Made by a program: the position numbers and the translations under genes. From Paraburkholderia youngii (GTDB taxonomy: Bacteria > Pseudomonadota > Gammaproteobacteria > Burkholderiales > Burkholderiaceae), in NCBI RefSeq assembly GCF_013366925.1, contig NZ_JAALDK010000001.1, positions 5,077,165 through 5,141,164 of the forward strand: a stretch of 64,000 nucleotides of DNA, given 5' to 3'. Position 1 is the stretch's first letter; the number at the start of each line of letters is the position of its first letter. Under the pieces are notes generated by a model that was given only the letters and a program-made list of their open reading frames with translations, did no database searches and was not told the DNA's origin. This document shows positions 8,243 to 18,493 of the stretch, in pieces.

Positions 8243-11200
8243 GCGCCACCTCCGATCATCGCCGCGTCGAGCAGCGCCACCAGTTCGAACGGTGCGCGCC
8301 GCCTATGCACGCCGGCGGCGCCGTCGACATCGCGCCAGTCCGGCCGCACGCCGCGAACGAACAGATACAGATAGCCGCCGATATGCGTGTCGTACGCATA
8401 GTCGCGCACGCGCGTCTTCAGATAGCGATGCAACGCGACCGTATATAGCAGCGCCTGCAGGTGATACGCGTGGCTCGCCATCGCCGCTTCGAGCGGCGCA
8501 GCCGCGTAATCGGCCACGGTGTCGCCGAGATGGTTCGATTTCCAGTCGACGATCCAGAAGCGGCCGTCGTGCTCGACGATCATGTCGATAAATCCTTTGA
8601 TGTATCCACGCAGCACGCCCGGCTCCAGCGCGACGTCGGGATAGCCGTATTCGATCAGCAGCTCGCGCAACGCCGGAAAATCAAGCGACGGCGCCGCGAA
8701 CAGAAATTCGAGTTCGTTCAGGCGCCGGCGCGGATCAAGCCGCGCGAGCGTCATGCCCGGCACCAGTTCGGTCGAGACGACGTCGGCGATCAGCCGATGC
8801 ATCATCGCGGGCAAGCGCGCGGCGAGCTCGGGCGCGGCCGGCGCCGGTCGCTCGCGCAGCGCGCCGCGGATCGCATCGGGCCAGCTGCGCGCGTCGCTGA
8901 AATCGGCGAGCTCGAACATCCGATGCAGGCAATCGCCAGCCGCCGCACCGCGCGGGAACGCGAGGATGTCGTCGTCGGCATGCGCCGGGGCGTTGGTCGC
9001 GGCGACCGGTGCGAGCAACGGCGCGGCCTGTAGCGCGTCGGCGATCTCATCGTGATCGGGCCGCACGTCTTCCTGCGGCGCATGCGCGTGCGCCTCCCCG
9101 TTCCTCGCGCCGGACGCGATCAGGCCGCTGAAACTCGCCATACGCCACTGATCGCGCAACGGCCGCCGATTCGCGCGCGCGTGCAGATGTGCGCCCTGGT
9201 CCTGCAGACTTTCGAGCGGCACGCAACGCGTCACCTCGGGCAGCGCCCGCACCGTGACCGGTCCGCCCGCGAGTGCATGCCAGCTCGCCGCGAGCGCGGC
9301 TTCATCGGGCGGCTCGGCGAGCCATGCGTCGAACGTATGGCCGCTGCCGCCGACGAGCCAGTTCAGCACGCTGCGGCGCGACTCCTTGGTCGAGCGCGAA
9401 GACAGATAGGTGCCCGCGACCAGGTAGCAGCGATACACCGCGCGCGTGAGCGCCACATAGACGAGCCGCGCGCGTTCCGCCGCCTGCTCGCGCACCGCGT
9501 AGCGCGACGCGCGCTCGGCTTCCTGTTCGTCGCAACCGTAGTGCAGCACCGCGTCGCCGCTGTCGTCGTGATACTCGCGCGCATCGGGTAAGCCCGACGA
9601 CGGCGGCTCGCGCAAGCCACCATCGTTCAGGAACGGACAGAACACGACCGCGTATTCGAGTCCCTTCGATTTATGGACCGTGACGATCTGCACGAGATTG
9701 CGATCCGACTCGAGCCGCAGTTGCGCCTCTTCCCCGCCGCCCTGCTCGCGCTGCGCGGCGAGCCAGCGCAAGGTCGGCGCGATGCCGGGCTGGGTGGCCG
9801 CGCGCGCCTGTACGAGCTCGGCGAGATGGTTCACGTTGGTCAGCCGGCGCTCGCCGTCGACACCCGCGACGAGCCGCTGCGCAACGCGCAGCTCGCGCAT
9901 CAGCGTGCGCCACATCACGGCGAAGCCGCGTTCGTGCCACAGCATCCGGTAGCGCGAAAAACGTTCGACCCAGCCCATCGCGTCGGCGGGATCGAGTGTT
10001 GGCGCGGGTTCGTCAAAGGCCTCAGGCGCTGGCGCCTCGGCGACCTGCGTAAGACGCCACAGCGCGGCGGCGTCGAGCCCGAGCCAGTCGGTGGCGAGCG
10101 CGGCGCGTAGACGCCGCAGATCGCCGGGCGTGTCGATGGCGGCCAGCACGCGCTCGATCTGCTCGGCATCCAGCGTCGCGAACACCGACGCCTGCGCAAG
10201 CTCCACGCTGCCGACGCCCCATGCCGCGAGCACGCGTTTGACGAGGCTGCCCTGCTTGTGCGTCTGCACGAGCACTGCGATATCGCCCGGCGCGAGCGGC
10301 TTGTCGCCAATCGTCACGACGCCTGCACGCGCCCCTCGCAACAGCCGCACGATCTCGGCCGCGCACGCTTCGCCCGCCGCGCGCTGCGCGTCGCGTTTGC
10401 TCAGCGCGGTCTCGCCTTGCGGCAACGTCCAGATGCGAAAATCGCCGCCGCCCGCGTCGGGATCGGCGAACGGGGCACGCCGCCGCTCGCCCGCACGCAC
10501 CGGCTGATAGTCGAGCCCGTCGAGCACGAACGCTCGAGGGTTCGCTTCGAAGATCCGGTTGCACGCGTCGACGATCGGTGCGGTCGAGCGCTGGTTGACC
10601 GCGAGCGTGTAGCACGCGGACGCCGCCTCGCGCGCCGCAAGGTACGTATGCAGATCCGCCGCACGGAAGCTGTAGATCGCCTGCTTCGGATCGCCGACGA
10701 GGAACAGCGGCCCGGCCGGCGCGAAGATGCGGCTGAAGATCGCGAATTGCAGCGGATCGGTGTCCTGGAACTCGTCGATCAGCGCGGCCGGATAGCGGTT
10801 GCGCAACGCGTCGGCGAGCCACGGATGCGCGGCCAGCGCGCGATACAGATTCGCGAGCAGATCGTCGAACGACACGACGCGGCGCGTGCGCTTGCGCGTC
10901 ACCAGCTCGGCCGGCGCGAAATCGAGCCATGTCTGCACGAGCCCGAGCCAGCGCGCGCGCTGCGCGGCCTCGGCGGCGACCACGGCCGCGGCCAGCGCTT
11001 CGGCATGCTCGAAGAACGGATGCGCGGGCGGCTCGAACTTGACCTTGGTCGCCTTCTTCAACGCCGACGCCGTCAGCTTCAACGCCGCGCGCGGCGGCGG
11101 CGCATGGCAGTCGCCCCGCGCGAAGTAGTCGGTCCACGCGGCGATCGCGGCGCTGACGTGATCGGGCTTGTGCGTGGTCTTGCTCAGGCGCTCCTGGGCC

Positions 11201-11964
11201 TCCGCTAGCAACGCGACGATCGCGTCGCGCTCGGCCTGCCAGATCGCGCACGCGACATCGAAGCCGGCCTGCGGATCGGCGCTGGCGCCGTCCGCGTCGA
11301 CGCTGCCCCAGCGCAATTGCGCGAGCGGCTTTTTCAGGCGTCGCGCCAACTGTTCGTCGAGCGAGGCGGGACCGGCGCGCCTCGCCACCAGCCACGCGGC
11401 GAACGCCGGATGCGCATGCGCAACCGGCTCGACCTGCTCGCGCCAGAAGTCGGCGGCGAGTTCGAAGCGCAGCGCCGCGTCGTCGGCTTCCATCTCGAAC
11501 GCGAACGGCATCGCGGCGGCGAACGGCGCTTCCTGCAACGCGCGCTGACAGAACGCGTGGATCGTGTGGATCGCGGCCTGATCGAAGGTGCGCAGCGCAC
11601 GGCGCACGACCTTCAACGCGGCCTCGCGCTCGATACCGTTCTGCGGCGCGAGCGTCGTTTCGAATAGCCGGCGGATGAACGGATCGTCGCCGTCGTCGTC
11701 CATCTCGATCGCGCGATGCAGTTCCGCGAGACGGCCGCGAATGCGCTCGTGCAACTCCGCGGTCGCGGCCTTCGTGAACGTGACGACGAGAATCTGATCG
11801 GCGTTCAGGTTCTTTTCGAGCAGCAGCCGCACGTACAGCGCGCAGATGTTCCACGTCTTGCCGGTGCCCGCCGACGCTTCGATCTGATTCACGCCGTCGA
11901 GCGGACACGCGAACACGTCGAGCTCGTCGGCGACGAGGTTTTGATGGCGCAGCGCTTCGCTCAT
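8239..11964 (-). CDS. recB: Exodeoxyribonuclease V beta subunit (helicase-nuclease RecB)
   Basis: A 1241-residue UvrD-like superfamily 1A helicase with a C-terminal nuclease domain. The Walker A motif (ASAGTGKT) is at about residues 30-37 and the IDEFQDTDPLQF motif near 400. The nuclease carries GDCLHRMFE and the metal-binding FIDMIVEHDGRFWIVDWKSN segment near the C-terminus. RecB provides 3'-5' unwinding, the single nuclease centre and RecA loading. The start at 11964 overlaps the recC stop as ATGA; the open frame upstream of it belongs to recC territory. The operon order is recC-recB-recD. Confidence 0.96.
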   Translation of the reverse strand: MSEALRHQNLVADELDVFACPLDGVNQIEASAGTGKTWNICALYVRLLLEKNLNADQILVVTFTKAATAELHERIRGRLAELHRAIEMDDDGDDPFIRRLFETTLAPQNGIEREAALKVVRRALRTFDQAAIHTIHAFCQRALQEAPFAAAMPFAFEMEADDAALRFELAADFWREQVEPVAHAHPAFAAWLVARRAGPASLDEQLARRLKKPLAQLRWGSVDADGASADPQAGFDVACAIWQAERDAIVALLAEAQERLSKTTHKPDHVSAAIAAWTDYFARGDCHAPPPRAALKLTASALKKATKVKFEPPAHPFFEHAEALAAAVVAAEAAQRARWLGLVQTWLDFAPAELVTRKRTRRVVSFDDLLANLYRALAAHPWLADALRNRYPAALIDEFQDTDPLQFAIFSRIFAPAGPLFLVGDPKQAIYSFRAADLHTYLAAREAASACYTLAVNQRSTAPIVDACNRIFEANPRAFVLDGLDYQPVRAGERRRAPFADPDAGGGDFRIWTLPQGETALSKRDAQRAAGEACAAEIVRLLRGARAGVVTIGDKPLAPGDIAVLVQTHKQGSLVKRVLAAWGVGSVELAQASVFATLDAEQIERVLAAIDTPGDLRRLRAALATDWLGLDAAALWRLTQVAEAPAPEAFDEPAPTLDPADAMGWVERFSRYRMLWHERGFAVMWRTLMRELRVAQRLVAGVDGERRLTNVNHLAELVQARAATQPGIAPTLRWLAAQREQGGGEEAQLRLESDRNLVQIVTVHKSKGLEYAVVFCPFLNDGGLREPPSSGLPDAREYHDDSGDAVLHYGCDEQEAERASRYAVREQAAERARLVYVALTRAVYRCYLVAGTYLSSRSTKESRRSVLNWLVGGSGHTFDAWLAEPPDEAALAASWHALAGGPVTVRALPEVTRCVPLESLQDQGAHLHARANRRPLRDQWRMASFSGLIASGARNGEAHAHAPQEDVRPDHDEIADALQAAPLLAPVAATNAPAHADDDILAFPRGAAAGDCLHRMFELADFSDARSWPDAIRGALRERPAPAAPELAARLPAMMHRLIADVVSTELVPGMTLARLDPRRRLNELEFLFAAPSLDFPALRELLIEYGYPDVALEPGVLRGYIKGFIDMIVEHDGRFWIVDWKSNHLGDTVADYAAAPLEAAMASHAYHLQALLYTVALHRYLKTRVRDYAYDTHIGGYLYLFVRGVRPDWRDVDGAAGVHRRRAPFELVALLDAAMIGGGA

Positions 11965-14900
11965 GAGGCGCTCCGCACATGCTGGATCAGTGGCTTGAAG
12001 ACGATCGCGGCGAGGCTGCCGAACGGTTCGGCGAGCGTGAGCGGCGTGCCGCGCAGCGCGATGCGCAACGCGGGGTCGTCGGATTCGCCGCGTACACGGT
12101 CGTTGATCCATACGCCCTGTGCCGCCGATTCGCTTTCGCTGACTCTCGCCCATGCGCTCTTCGGAAAGAAGCGCAGCGGCAGCCGGCGGCCGGCATTGAA
12201 GAGCGCCGCCAACGGCGCGAGTTCGTCGAGCGGCGCCGCGACGGGCGCGAGCTCGAAGCTCTCGCCGCTGCCGTACCACACGGTGCGGCGCGGACCGTCC
12301 GGCTGCGCCGCGCAATAGACCAGATGCGCGAGCCACGCCGACAGATAGTCGCGCGCGCTGGCTTTGGCATAACGAAAGATCACTTGTCCCGTTCCGGTCA
12401 GCAGGTTCAACGTGCCGCGCATTTGCAGCGGCGTTTCGGCGGACTCGCGCAGCAGCGCGTCGTAGTCGCCGAACAGCGAATTGGCGCTGTCGGTGCGATC
12501 ACCGTCTTGCGGCCAGCGCGGCATGATGTCGAGCACGAACGGCAAGCGCTCGACACCGGCGGCCACTTCGCGCCGCACGCTTTGCGCCAACTGCCGCAGC
12601 GCGGACAGTTCGCGCGCGCGCCACACCGCGCCGGTCGCGCCGCCCGGCAACTCGGGGCTCGCCTCGGCGACGCGCTGCACGCGGCTGTACATCACCTCCT
12701 CTGCGGTGTCGGCGTCGAGCAGCACCGGCAGCAGGCGCTCGGCGAGCGCGTCGCGGCCCGCATAGTCGAGATCGAACGGCTCGGTATCGAGCAGCTCGCC
12801 CTGCGCATCCGACAACGCAATGCCGAGCCGGTCGCGCAACAGCGCGCGCGCCGGATGACGCCAGAAACGCACGAAGTCGTCGAACTGCACCTCGTGCATA
12901 TCTTCCGGCGGCAGCGGTTGATCGAAGAACGGCGCGGCGGCGGCATGCTGCGGTTCGGCGAGCAATGTGGCCAGCTCGGCGCGATCGGCGTCGTAGGTGA
13001 ACAGATCGGGCTTCGCCGCAAAATAGTCCGACGCGAACGACTGCAACGGATGCTCGACGATGAACTCGCGCCGCGCGCTGTCGACCTCGGCCGGACTCGC
13101 GTCCTCGCCCGCCGACACCTGCGCGAGATGATCGAGCAGTTCGTCGACGAGCGCGGCCGGCGGCAGCGGCGCGTTATCGCGAATGCTGCGGCCCGTGTAC
13201 GCGATGAAGAGCCGCTCGCGCGCGGCGAGCAGCAGATCGAGGAACAGATTGCGCTCGTCGTCGCGGCGCTGACGGTCGCCGGCCTTGCCGAACGCGGCCA
13301 TCAGATCGAATTCGTCGGCGCGCGCGAGCGACGGCAGCACGCCGTCGTCCATGCCGAGCAGACAGACCACACGGAACGGCAAACCGCGCAGACTCGTCAG
13401 CGAAGAAAACGTCACGCTGCCCCACGGCACGCCGCCGCGCGCGGGGTCGTCGAGCGCTTCGGTGAGCGCGGTGCGCACCACCGAGGCCGGCAGCAACACA
13501 TCATGCGCGCCGGCCTGCATCGCAGCGCTCATCGCATCGAGCGCGTCGCGCACGGCCGCGAGCGAATCGGCGAACTCGACGCCGCCGTCGAAGCACTGCC
13601 CGAGCGTTTCGAGCAGCAGCTGCGACCAGCCGGCGGGCGTGCGCTCGATCGCGCAGCTCGCCGCGAAGCTGTCGATATCGTCGACGAAGCGCGACAGACG
13701 GCCGAGCAATTCGGCATCCGAACCGTCCGCGCCTTCGACCGGCAGCCACGCATCGACCGGCTCGCCGCCGGCCGGCATCGCATAGCCGAGGTACAGGCGC
13801 GTCAGCGCATCGGCGAACGTATGACGCGCGACCGGGACATGCTCGCCGACCGGTTCGAGCGGCGCGAGCCCGCGCCGCGCGCCGGCGGCCGCGAGCCATT
13901 CCTGCGCGGCTTCGAGCGAATTCGCGTCGATGCCGTAACGCACCGCGACCGCATCGACACGCAGCCATTCGATCAGATCCGGCGCGCCGACGCTGCGCTC
14001 GGGCAGCGCGAGCCAGTCGAGCAACAGACGCGCGACCGGATTGGCCTGCGACGGCGGCAAGCCGGTGATCCGGTACGGAATGCGGCGGGTGTCGCCGGCG
14101 GGCGTGGTGCCGAACACCGCATCGATCAGCGGACCGGCCGCCGCCAGATCGGACACCGCGACCAGCACGTCGGACGGCTGCAGATCGTCGAACTCGTCGA
14201 ACCAGCCAAGCAGGCGATCGTGCAGCACTTCGAGCTGTCGGGACAGGCTATGGCAAACGTGTACCTCGATACCGCGCTCGATAGGCAACTCGTCGGCATC
14301 GGCTTCATTGCGCAGATCGAGGATGCCGTTCTGCACGGCGGCGAGCCAGCTCGGCTCGGGATTCCCGGTGAAGTCGCCGGTCTCGGCCGATGCCGCGCTT
14401 TCGGTCAGCTCGTGCAGCATATGCAGCTGCGCCTGAGTCTGCCGTCCCCATTCGGCGAGCAGCGGATGACCGACTTCCTGATAGTCGAGCTGCCCCGCCG
14501 CGTCGAGCGCCTGCACGCGCCCTTCGCTGACCACGTCGAACCAGAACTCGCGGCATGGGTTCATCACGTACAGACGCACGTCGATCCAGCGCGACAGCGC
14601 GCGCAGCAATGCGATATGCAGCGGCGGCATGGTCGGCAGCGCGAACACGCTGACCGCCTCGGGCCATCGCGCGTTCGAGATTGCCTCGAGATCGAGCGAG
14701 CCGAATTCATCGAGAAACCGATACGCGGGCGGCAGCGCGGCCGCGGATGTTTGCGCATGACCGCCGGCTTGCGCGAGCTCGGCGAGCACCGCGCGCCACA
14801 GCGCCGCTTGCCAGCGCTCGTCTTCGCGGGCGGCATCGCTCGCGCCGGTCAGACGCGGACCCGTTTCGTCTGCCGCGCCACTCGCGAAGATCGAGCCGCC

Positions 14901-15353
14901 CTTCTGCCACTGCAGCAGCCATTCGGGGCGATAGGTCAGATAGTGGTCGAGCACGGTCGCGACGCGCCGCGCGAGTTCGTAGCGCATCGACGCGTCGGCC
15001 GCATCGAGATAGGTGCGCAATCGCGGCGACGCATTCCACGGCAGCGCCTCGTCCGTGTCGTCGAGCAGCCGGTAGCAGCGCCACACGAGGCGGTCCGGCG
15101 CGAACGGCGAATGCTTCGGCACCTCGATCACGCCGCCGATCTGCGCCCACAGCCATTGCGCGAGATAACCAAAGTTCACGTTCGCGCAGATGCCCTGGCG
15201 CGCGGCGATATCGAGTTCGAGCCGCCGGCGCACGGCCGCGCTCGGCACGATCACGGGACGCGCAGTCCAAGGGTCGGACGGCGCTTGCGCGAGGTCGTCG
15301 AGCAGCGCGCCCACCAGCGTTTCGTAGCGGTTCGAGTAGAAGAGCTGAAGCAT
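11961..15353 (-). CDS. recC: Exodeoxyribonuclease V gamma subunit RecC
   Basis: A 1130-residue protein that starts MLQLFYSNRYETLVGALLDD, a typical RecC N-terminus, so the ATG at 15353 is chosen over upstream codons. It carries the degenerate helicase-like domains of RecC, including the family segments VIVPSAAVRRRLE, NVNFGYLAQWLW and VCLLGMDDGVLPS (PFRVVCLLGM). RecC splits the duplex, recognises Chi and holds RecB and RecD. It is the first gene of the three-gene operon; the 214-bp gap to the divergent FUSC gene should hold both promoters. Confidence 0.95.
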   Translation of the reverse strand: MLQLFYSNRYETLVGALLDDLAQAPSDPWTARPVIVPSAAVRRRLELDIAARQGICANVNFGYLAQWLWAQIGGVIEVPKHSPFAPDRLVWRCYRLLDDTDEALPWNASPRLRTYLDAADASMRYELARRVATVLDHYLTYRPEWLLQWQKGGSIFASGAADETGPRLTGASDAAREDERWQAALWRAVLAELAQAGGHAQTSAAALPPAYRFLDEFGSLDLEAISNARWPEAVSVFALPTMPPLHIALLRALSRWIDVRLYVMNPCREFWFDVVSEGRVQALDAAGQLDYQEVGHPLLAEWGRQTQAQLHMLHELTESAASAETGDFTGNPEPSWLAAVQNGILDLRNEADADELPIERGIEVHVCHSLSRQLEVLHDRLLGWFDEFDDLQPSDVLVAVSDLAAAGPLIDAVFGTTPAGDTRRIPYRITGLPPSQANPVARLLLDWLALPERSVGAPDLIEWLRVDAVAVRYGIDANSLEAAQEWLAAAGARRGLAPLEPVGEHVPVARHTFADALTRLYLGYAMPAGGEPVDAWLPVEGADGSDAELLGRLSRFVDDIDSFAASCAIERTPAGWSQLLLETLGQCFDGGVEFADSLAAVRDALDAMSAAMQAGAHDVLLPASVVRTALTEALDDPARGGVPWGSVTFSSLTSLRGLPFRVVCLLGMDDGVLPSLARADEFDLMAAFGKAGDRQRRDDERNLFLDLLLAARERLFIAYTGRSIRDNAPLPPAALVDELLDHLAQVSAGEDASPAEVDSARREFIVEHPLQSFASDYFAAKPDLFTYDADRAELATLLAEPQHAAAAPFFDQPLPPEDMHEVQFDDFVRFWRHPARALLRDRLGIALSDAQGELLDTEPFDLDYAGRDALAERLLPVLLDADTAEEVMYSRVQRVAEASPELPGGATGAVWRARELSALRQLAQSVRREVAAGVERLPFVLDIMPRWPQDGDRTDSANSLFGDYDALLRESAETPLQMRGTLNLLTGTGQVIFRYAKASARDYLSAWLAHLVYCAAQPDGPRRTVWYGSGESFELAPVAAPLDELAPLAALFNAGRRLPLRFFPKSAWARVSESESAAQGVWINDRVRGESDDPALRIALRGTPLTLAEPFGSLAAIVFKPLIQHVRSAS

Positions 15354-15567
15354 GAATTCCAGATCACATTTGGCACGCTGATGGCCCGCGAGTGATGCTC
15401 GGGAGCCGCGGCGGACATTGAAGCGACAGCATAACAAACCGATCCCCCAGGGCATAACCTGGCCGAATGGGCGAGGTCAGAACGCGCGCAAAATCAGTTA
15501 GACTCGACGGCAGTTTCGCGCTGTCTTTCCAACTGCGGTTTTCTCGATGAATGGATTCAGGTAGTCG

Positions 15568-18090
15568 ATGCGCTATTCGGTCGAAATAAGAAAATTCCTT
15601 TATAGCCAGTACTTTTATGGCGGCCTGCGCATCGCGGTCGGCGTGTCGTTACCGGCCATCCTGTGCCTGATCGTGTTTCACAATCGTGAACTCGGCTTCA
15701 CGATCGCGACTGGCGCGCTCGGCGCCTGCGTCGTCGACATGCCGGGCCCGCTCAAGTACAAGCACAACGAGATGCTGGCCTGCTCGGTGATCGGCTTTCT
15801 GTCCGCGCTCGCCACCGGCCTCGCCACCGTCAATCCGATCGCGCTGTGGTGCACGGTCGTGCCGCTTACGTTCGTGCTGTCGCTGATCGTCGTGTACGGC
15901 AACCGCTGGCCGCAGATCAGCTTCGCGACGCTGTTCATGATGATCATGACGCTGGAGGAGCACTTCACGCCGCTGCAGGCGCTCGTCAATGCGTCGTGGA
16001 TACTGCTCGGCGGCCTCTGGTACACGTATTGGTCGACCCTCGTGAGCCGCTGGATGGTGCATCGGATCGAGCAGCAGGCGCTCGCCGAAAGTGTGTTCGC
16101 GTGCGCGGACTATCTGCTTGCGCGCGCCGCGTTCTACGATCTCGACAACGACCTCGACGAGTGCTACCGCAACCTCGTCGACAAGCAGATCTCCGCGGTA
16201 GAGCGCCAGGACGCCGCGCGCGACATCGTGCTGCGCAACCTGCCCAGGCTCAAACGCGGCAAGCTCGAACCCCGCCGCGCGATGCTGTACAACCTGTTCA
16301 TCAATACCGTCGATCTGCACGAGCTGTTCGTCGGCGCGCAAACCGATTACACGCTCGTGCGCAGCACGTTCGGCGGCTCCGACCTGCTGGTGTTCTATCG
16401 CGATCTGATTCGCAAGGCTGCCGAAGATCTCGAGGAGATCGGCCTCGCGGTGCTGCAGAACCAGGCGCCGCGCAAGCGCGTGAACGTGAAGGCCGAGTTG
16501 CGCGCGATCGAGTATGAAATCGAGCTGATGCGCAAGCAGGAACTGCCGACCCAGAACCCGGAGGCATATTCGGCGGTGTCGTCGAATTTCCGCCGCATCT
16601 GGAGCGCCACGCGGCTGATCGACAAGATGCGCCGCAGCCTCACCACCGAGCCGAGTCCGACCGAAACGGAACTGCGCATCGATCAGGCGCTGAGCCGCTT
16701 CGTGACGAGCCGGCGCGTGCCGTTCGGGCAGATCTTCTCGAATCTGACCATGGCCTCGCCGAGCTTTCGCCATGCATTGCGCGTGACGATCGCGGTCGCC
16801 GTGGGCTTCTGGCTCGGCCGCCTGCTGCCGCTGACCAACGCATACTGGATCGTGATGACCACCGTCATCATCCTGAAGCCCGGCTACTCGCTGACCAAGC
16901 AGCGCAACGGGCAGCGGATCATCGGCACGCTGATCGGCTGCGCGGCGAGCATCGCGCTGATCATCTTCGTGAAGGAGCCGCACATCCTGATGGTCGTGAT
17001 GTTCGCGTCGATGGTGATGAGCTACAGCCTGCTGCTGTTCAACTACACGGCGAGCGTCGTGTTCACGTCGTCGTATGTGCTGCTGCTGTTCCATCTGCTT
17101 GCGCCGGGCAGTCTGCGCATCATCGGCGAGCGCGCGATCGACACCGTGGTCGGCTGCGCGATCGCGATCGCGGCGAGCCACCTGTTCCCGTACTGGGAGT
17201 ACCGCTTGATGGGCAAGCTCGTCAACAACATGATCAGCGCGACGCGGCAGTATCTCGAAGCGAGCTGGTGGTGGAGCGGCAAGCCGGCCGCCGCGGTGGT
17301 CGCGGCCGTGACCGAAGCGGGCGCGCGCGCGCCGGCGGCCGCGATGGCGGACCCGGCGCTCGGCTTTGGCGGGCCGGCGCTCGCTGTCGCTGGAGCCGAA
17401 GCCGATGCCGAAGTGGAGAGTGGCGCCGGTGCGCGCCGCGCGGAGCGCGCGAGCCGTGCACCGCCGCTCGCCGACGCTAGTGCAGAGGCGAACGCGGCCG
17501 ACGCAGCCCAAGGCACCACCACGATCCGCAATCCGACCGCGCGCCCGGCAAGCGGCACATCGGCCGCCGCTGCCGCGGCGGCGACCGCGCTCGATCGCGA
17601 TTACCGCTATCGGCTCGCGCGCAAGAACGTTCACGTTGCGTTCGCGAATCTCGGCCAGGCGTTCCAGCGCATGATGCTCGAACCGAAGTCCGCGCAGAAG
17701 TTCGTGCCGGAGTTGAACGGTCTGCTGGTGCGCAGCCACGTGCTCGCGTCGCAGATCACGGCCGCCGCGCCGCTGCTGCGCACCTCCGCGCAACAGCAGC
17801 AACAGGTCGAGGACATCTCGCTACAGCCGCTGCAGCGCGCATTGAGCCTCGTGCGCGACAACCTGAGCGCCGCCGAAGCAGGCACCGCGTTGCCCGCCGA
17901 GCAGAGCGAGCAGATCAAACTGATGAGTCGCGAACTCGATGCGATGGTCGTCAACACGGAGAAATCGCCGGACTATACGGCGGATGCGGTGCACGACACG
18001 AAGCTGCTCGCGCATCAATGCAAGCAGATGCTCGCGGCGTCCGCGCAGATTCGCAAGGACGCGAGCATCATCCGGTTGCCGGAGGAGTGA
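15568..18090 (+). CDS. FUSC-family inner-membrane protein (YccS/AaeB-like putative exporter)
   Basis: An 840-residue protein with the two-block layout of the fusaric-acid-resistance family. The first membrane block lies at about residues 20-165, a soluble helical region at 170-385, and a second block at about 400-550 containing the family signature around TNAYWIVMTTVIILKPGYS. Members are thought to export aromatic acids or other toxic compounds. An alanine/glycine-rich low-complexity insert occupies about residues 567-676, between the last helix and a conserved C-terminal helical tail. No adjacent membrane-fusion (AaeA-like) gene is present, as expected for YccS-type members. It is divergent from recC. 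Confidence 0.85.
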   Translation: MRYSVEIRKFLYSQYFYGGLRIAVGVSLPAILCLIVFHNRELGFTIATGALGACVVDMPGPLKYKHNEMLACSVIGFLSALATGLATVNPIALWCTVVPLTFVLSLIVVYGNRWPQISFATLFMMIMTLEEHFTPLQALVNASWILLGGLWYTYWSTLVSRWMVHRIEQQALAESVFACADYLLARAAFYDLDNDLDECYRNLVDKQISAVERQDAARDIVLRNLPRLKRGKLEPRRAMLYNLFINTVDLHELFVGAQTDYTLVRSTFGGSDLLVFYRDLIRKAAEDLEEIGLAVLQNQAPRKRVNVKAELRAIEYEIELMRKQELPTQNPEAYSAVSSNFRRIWSATRLIDKMRRSLTTEPSPTETELRIDQALSRFVTSRRVPFGQIFSNLTMASPSFRHALRVTIAVAVGFWLGRLLPLTNAYWIVMTTVIILKPGYSLTKQRNGQRIIGTLIGCAASIALIIFVKEPHILMVVMFASMVMSYSLLLFNYTASVVFTSSYVLLLFHLLAPGSLRIIGERAIDTVVGCAIAIAASHLFPYWEYRLMGKLVNNMISATRQYLEASWWWSGKPAAAVVAAVTEAGARAPAAAMADPALGFGGPALAVAGAEADAEVESGAGARRAERASRAPPLADASAEANAADAAQGTTTIRNPTARPASGTSAAAAAAATALDRDYRYRLARKNVHVAFANLGQAFQRMMLEPKSAQKFVPELNGLLVRSHVLASQITAAAPLLRTSAQQQQQVEDISLQPLQRALSLVRDNLSAAEAGTALPAEQSEQIKLMSRELDAMVVNTEKSPDYTADAVHDTKLLAHQCKQMLAASAQIRKDASIIRLPEE

Positions 18091-18110
18091 AGCTGCGAGG
18101 CGCGCGGGCG

Positions 18111-18320
18111 TTATTGCGCTGCGCCGCTCGCCGGTTTCAGTGCGTTGACTGCCGCGGCCGCCTCCGAGGCCACCGGCGGCACCTGCGTGGGCTGGCTCTC
18201 GAACTCGTGCTTTTGACGGATCGCGTTGTAGATCAGCGTTGCGATCACGAGCAGAATCGCCACCACGATAAAGACGGCGATGCCAAAGGTCGGGTTCTTC
18301 TTGCGCGGCGGTCTGGTCAT
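18111..18320 (-). CDS. Small single-span membrane protein
   Basis: A 69-residue protein: a basic N-terminus (MTRPPRKKNPTFG), one hydrophobic helix at about residues 13-33, and an Ala/Pro-rich polar tail. The ATG at 18320 fits this topology (positive inside, tail in the periplasm); longer upstream starts would add a non-conserved arginine-rich leader. The function is unknown. It is convergent with the FUSC gene. Confidence 0.65.
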   Translation of the reverse strand: MTRPPRKKNPTFGIAVFIVVAILLVIATLIYNAIRQKHEFESQPTQVPPVASEAAAAVNALKPASGAAQ

Positions 18321-18493
18321 GAAGCGGGCTCGGTTCGCGTAGCAGTCGCGGATGGGTCGGAGAAGGCGGCATTCTACGCCCAGTGAGCTTGCACGCGGCT
18401 TGCAGCCGACGGGTTCGGTATGGATGCGCCGTGGCGCGTTTGCTATCGAAACAGCAAGCGGCGCTCCTGGCACTCACGGATGCTCCACGAGCA

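Noticed and set aside
11979..15395. 1138-residue open frame on the plus strand opposite recC
   Set aside because: It is arginine/glutamine-rich with no motifs and mirrors the codon pattern of recC; recC on the other strand is unmistakable.
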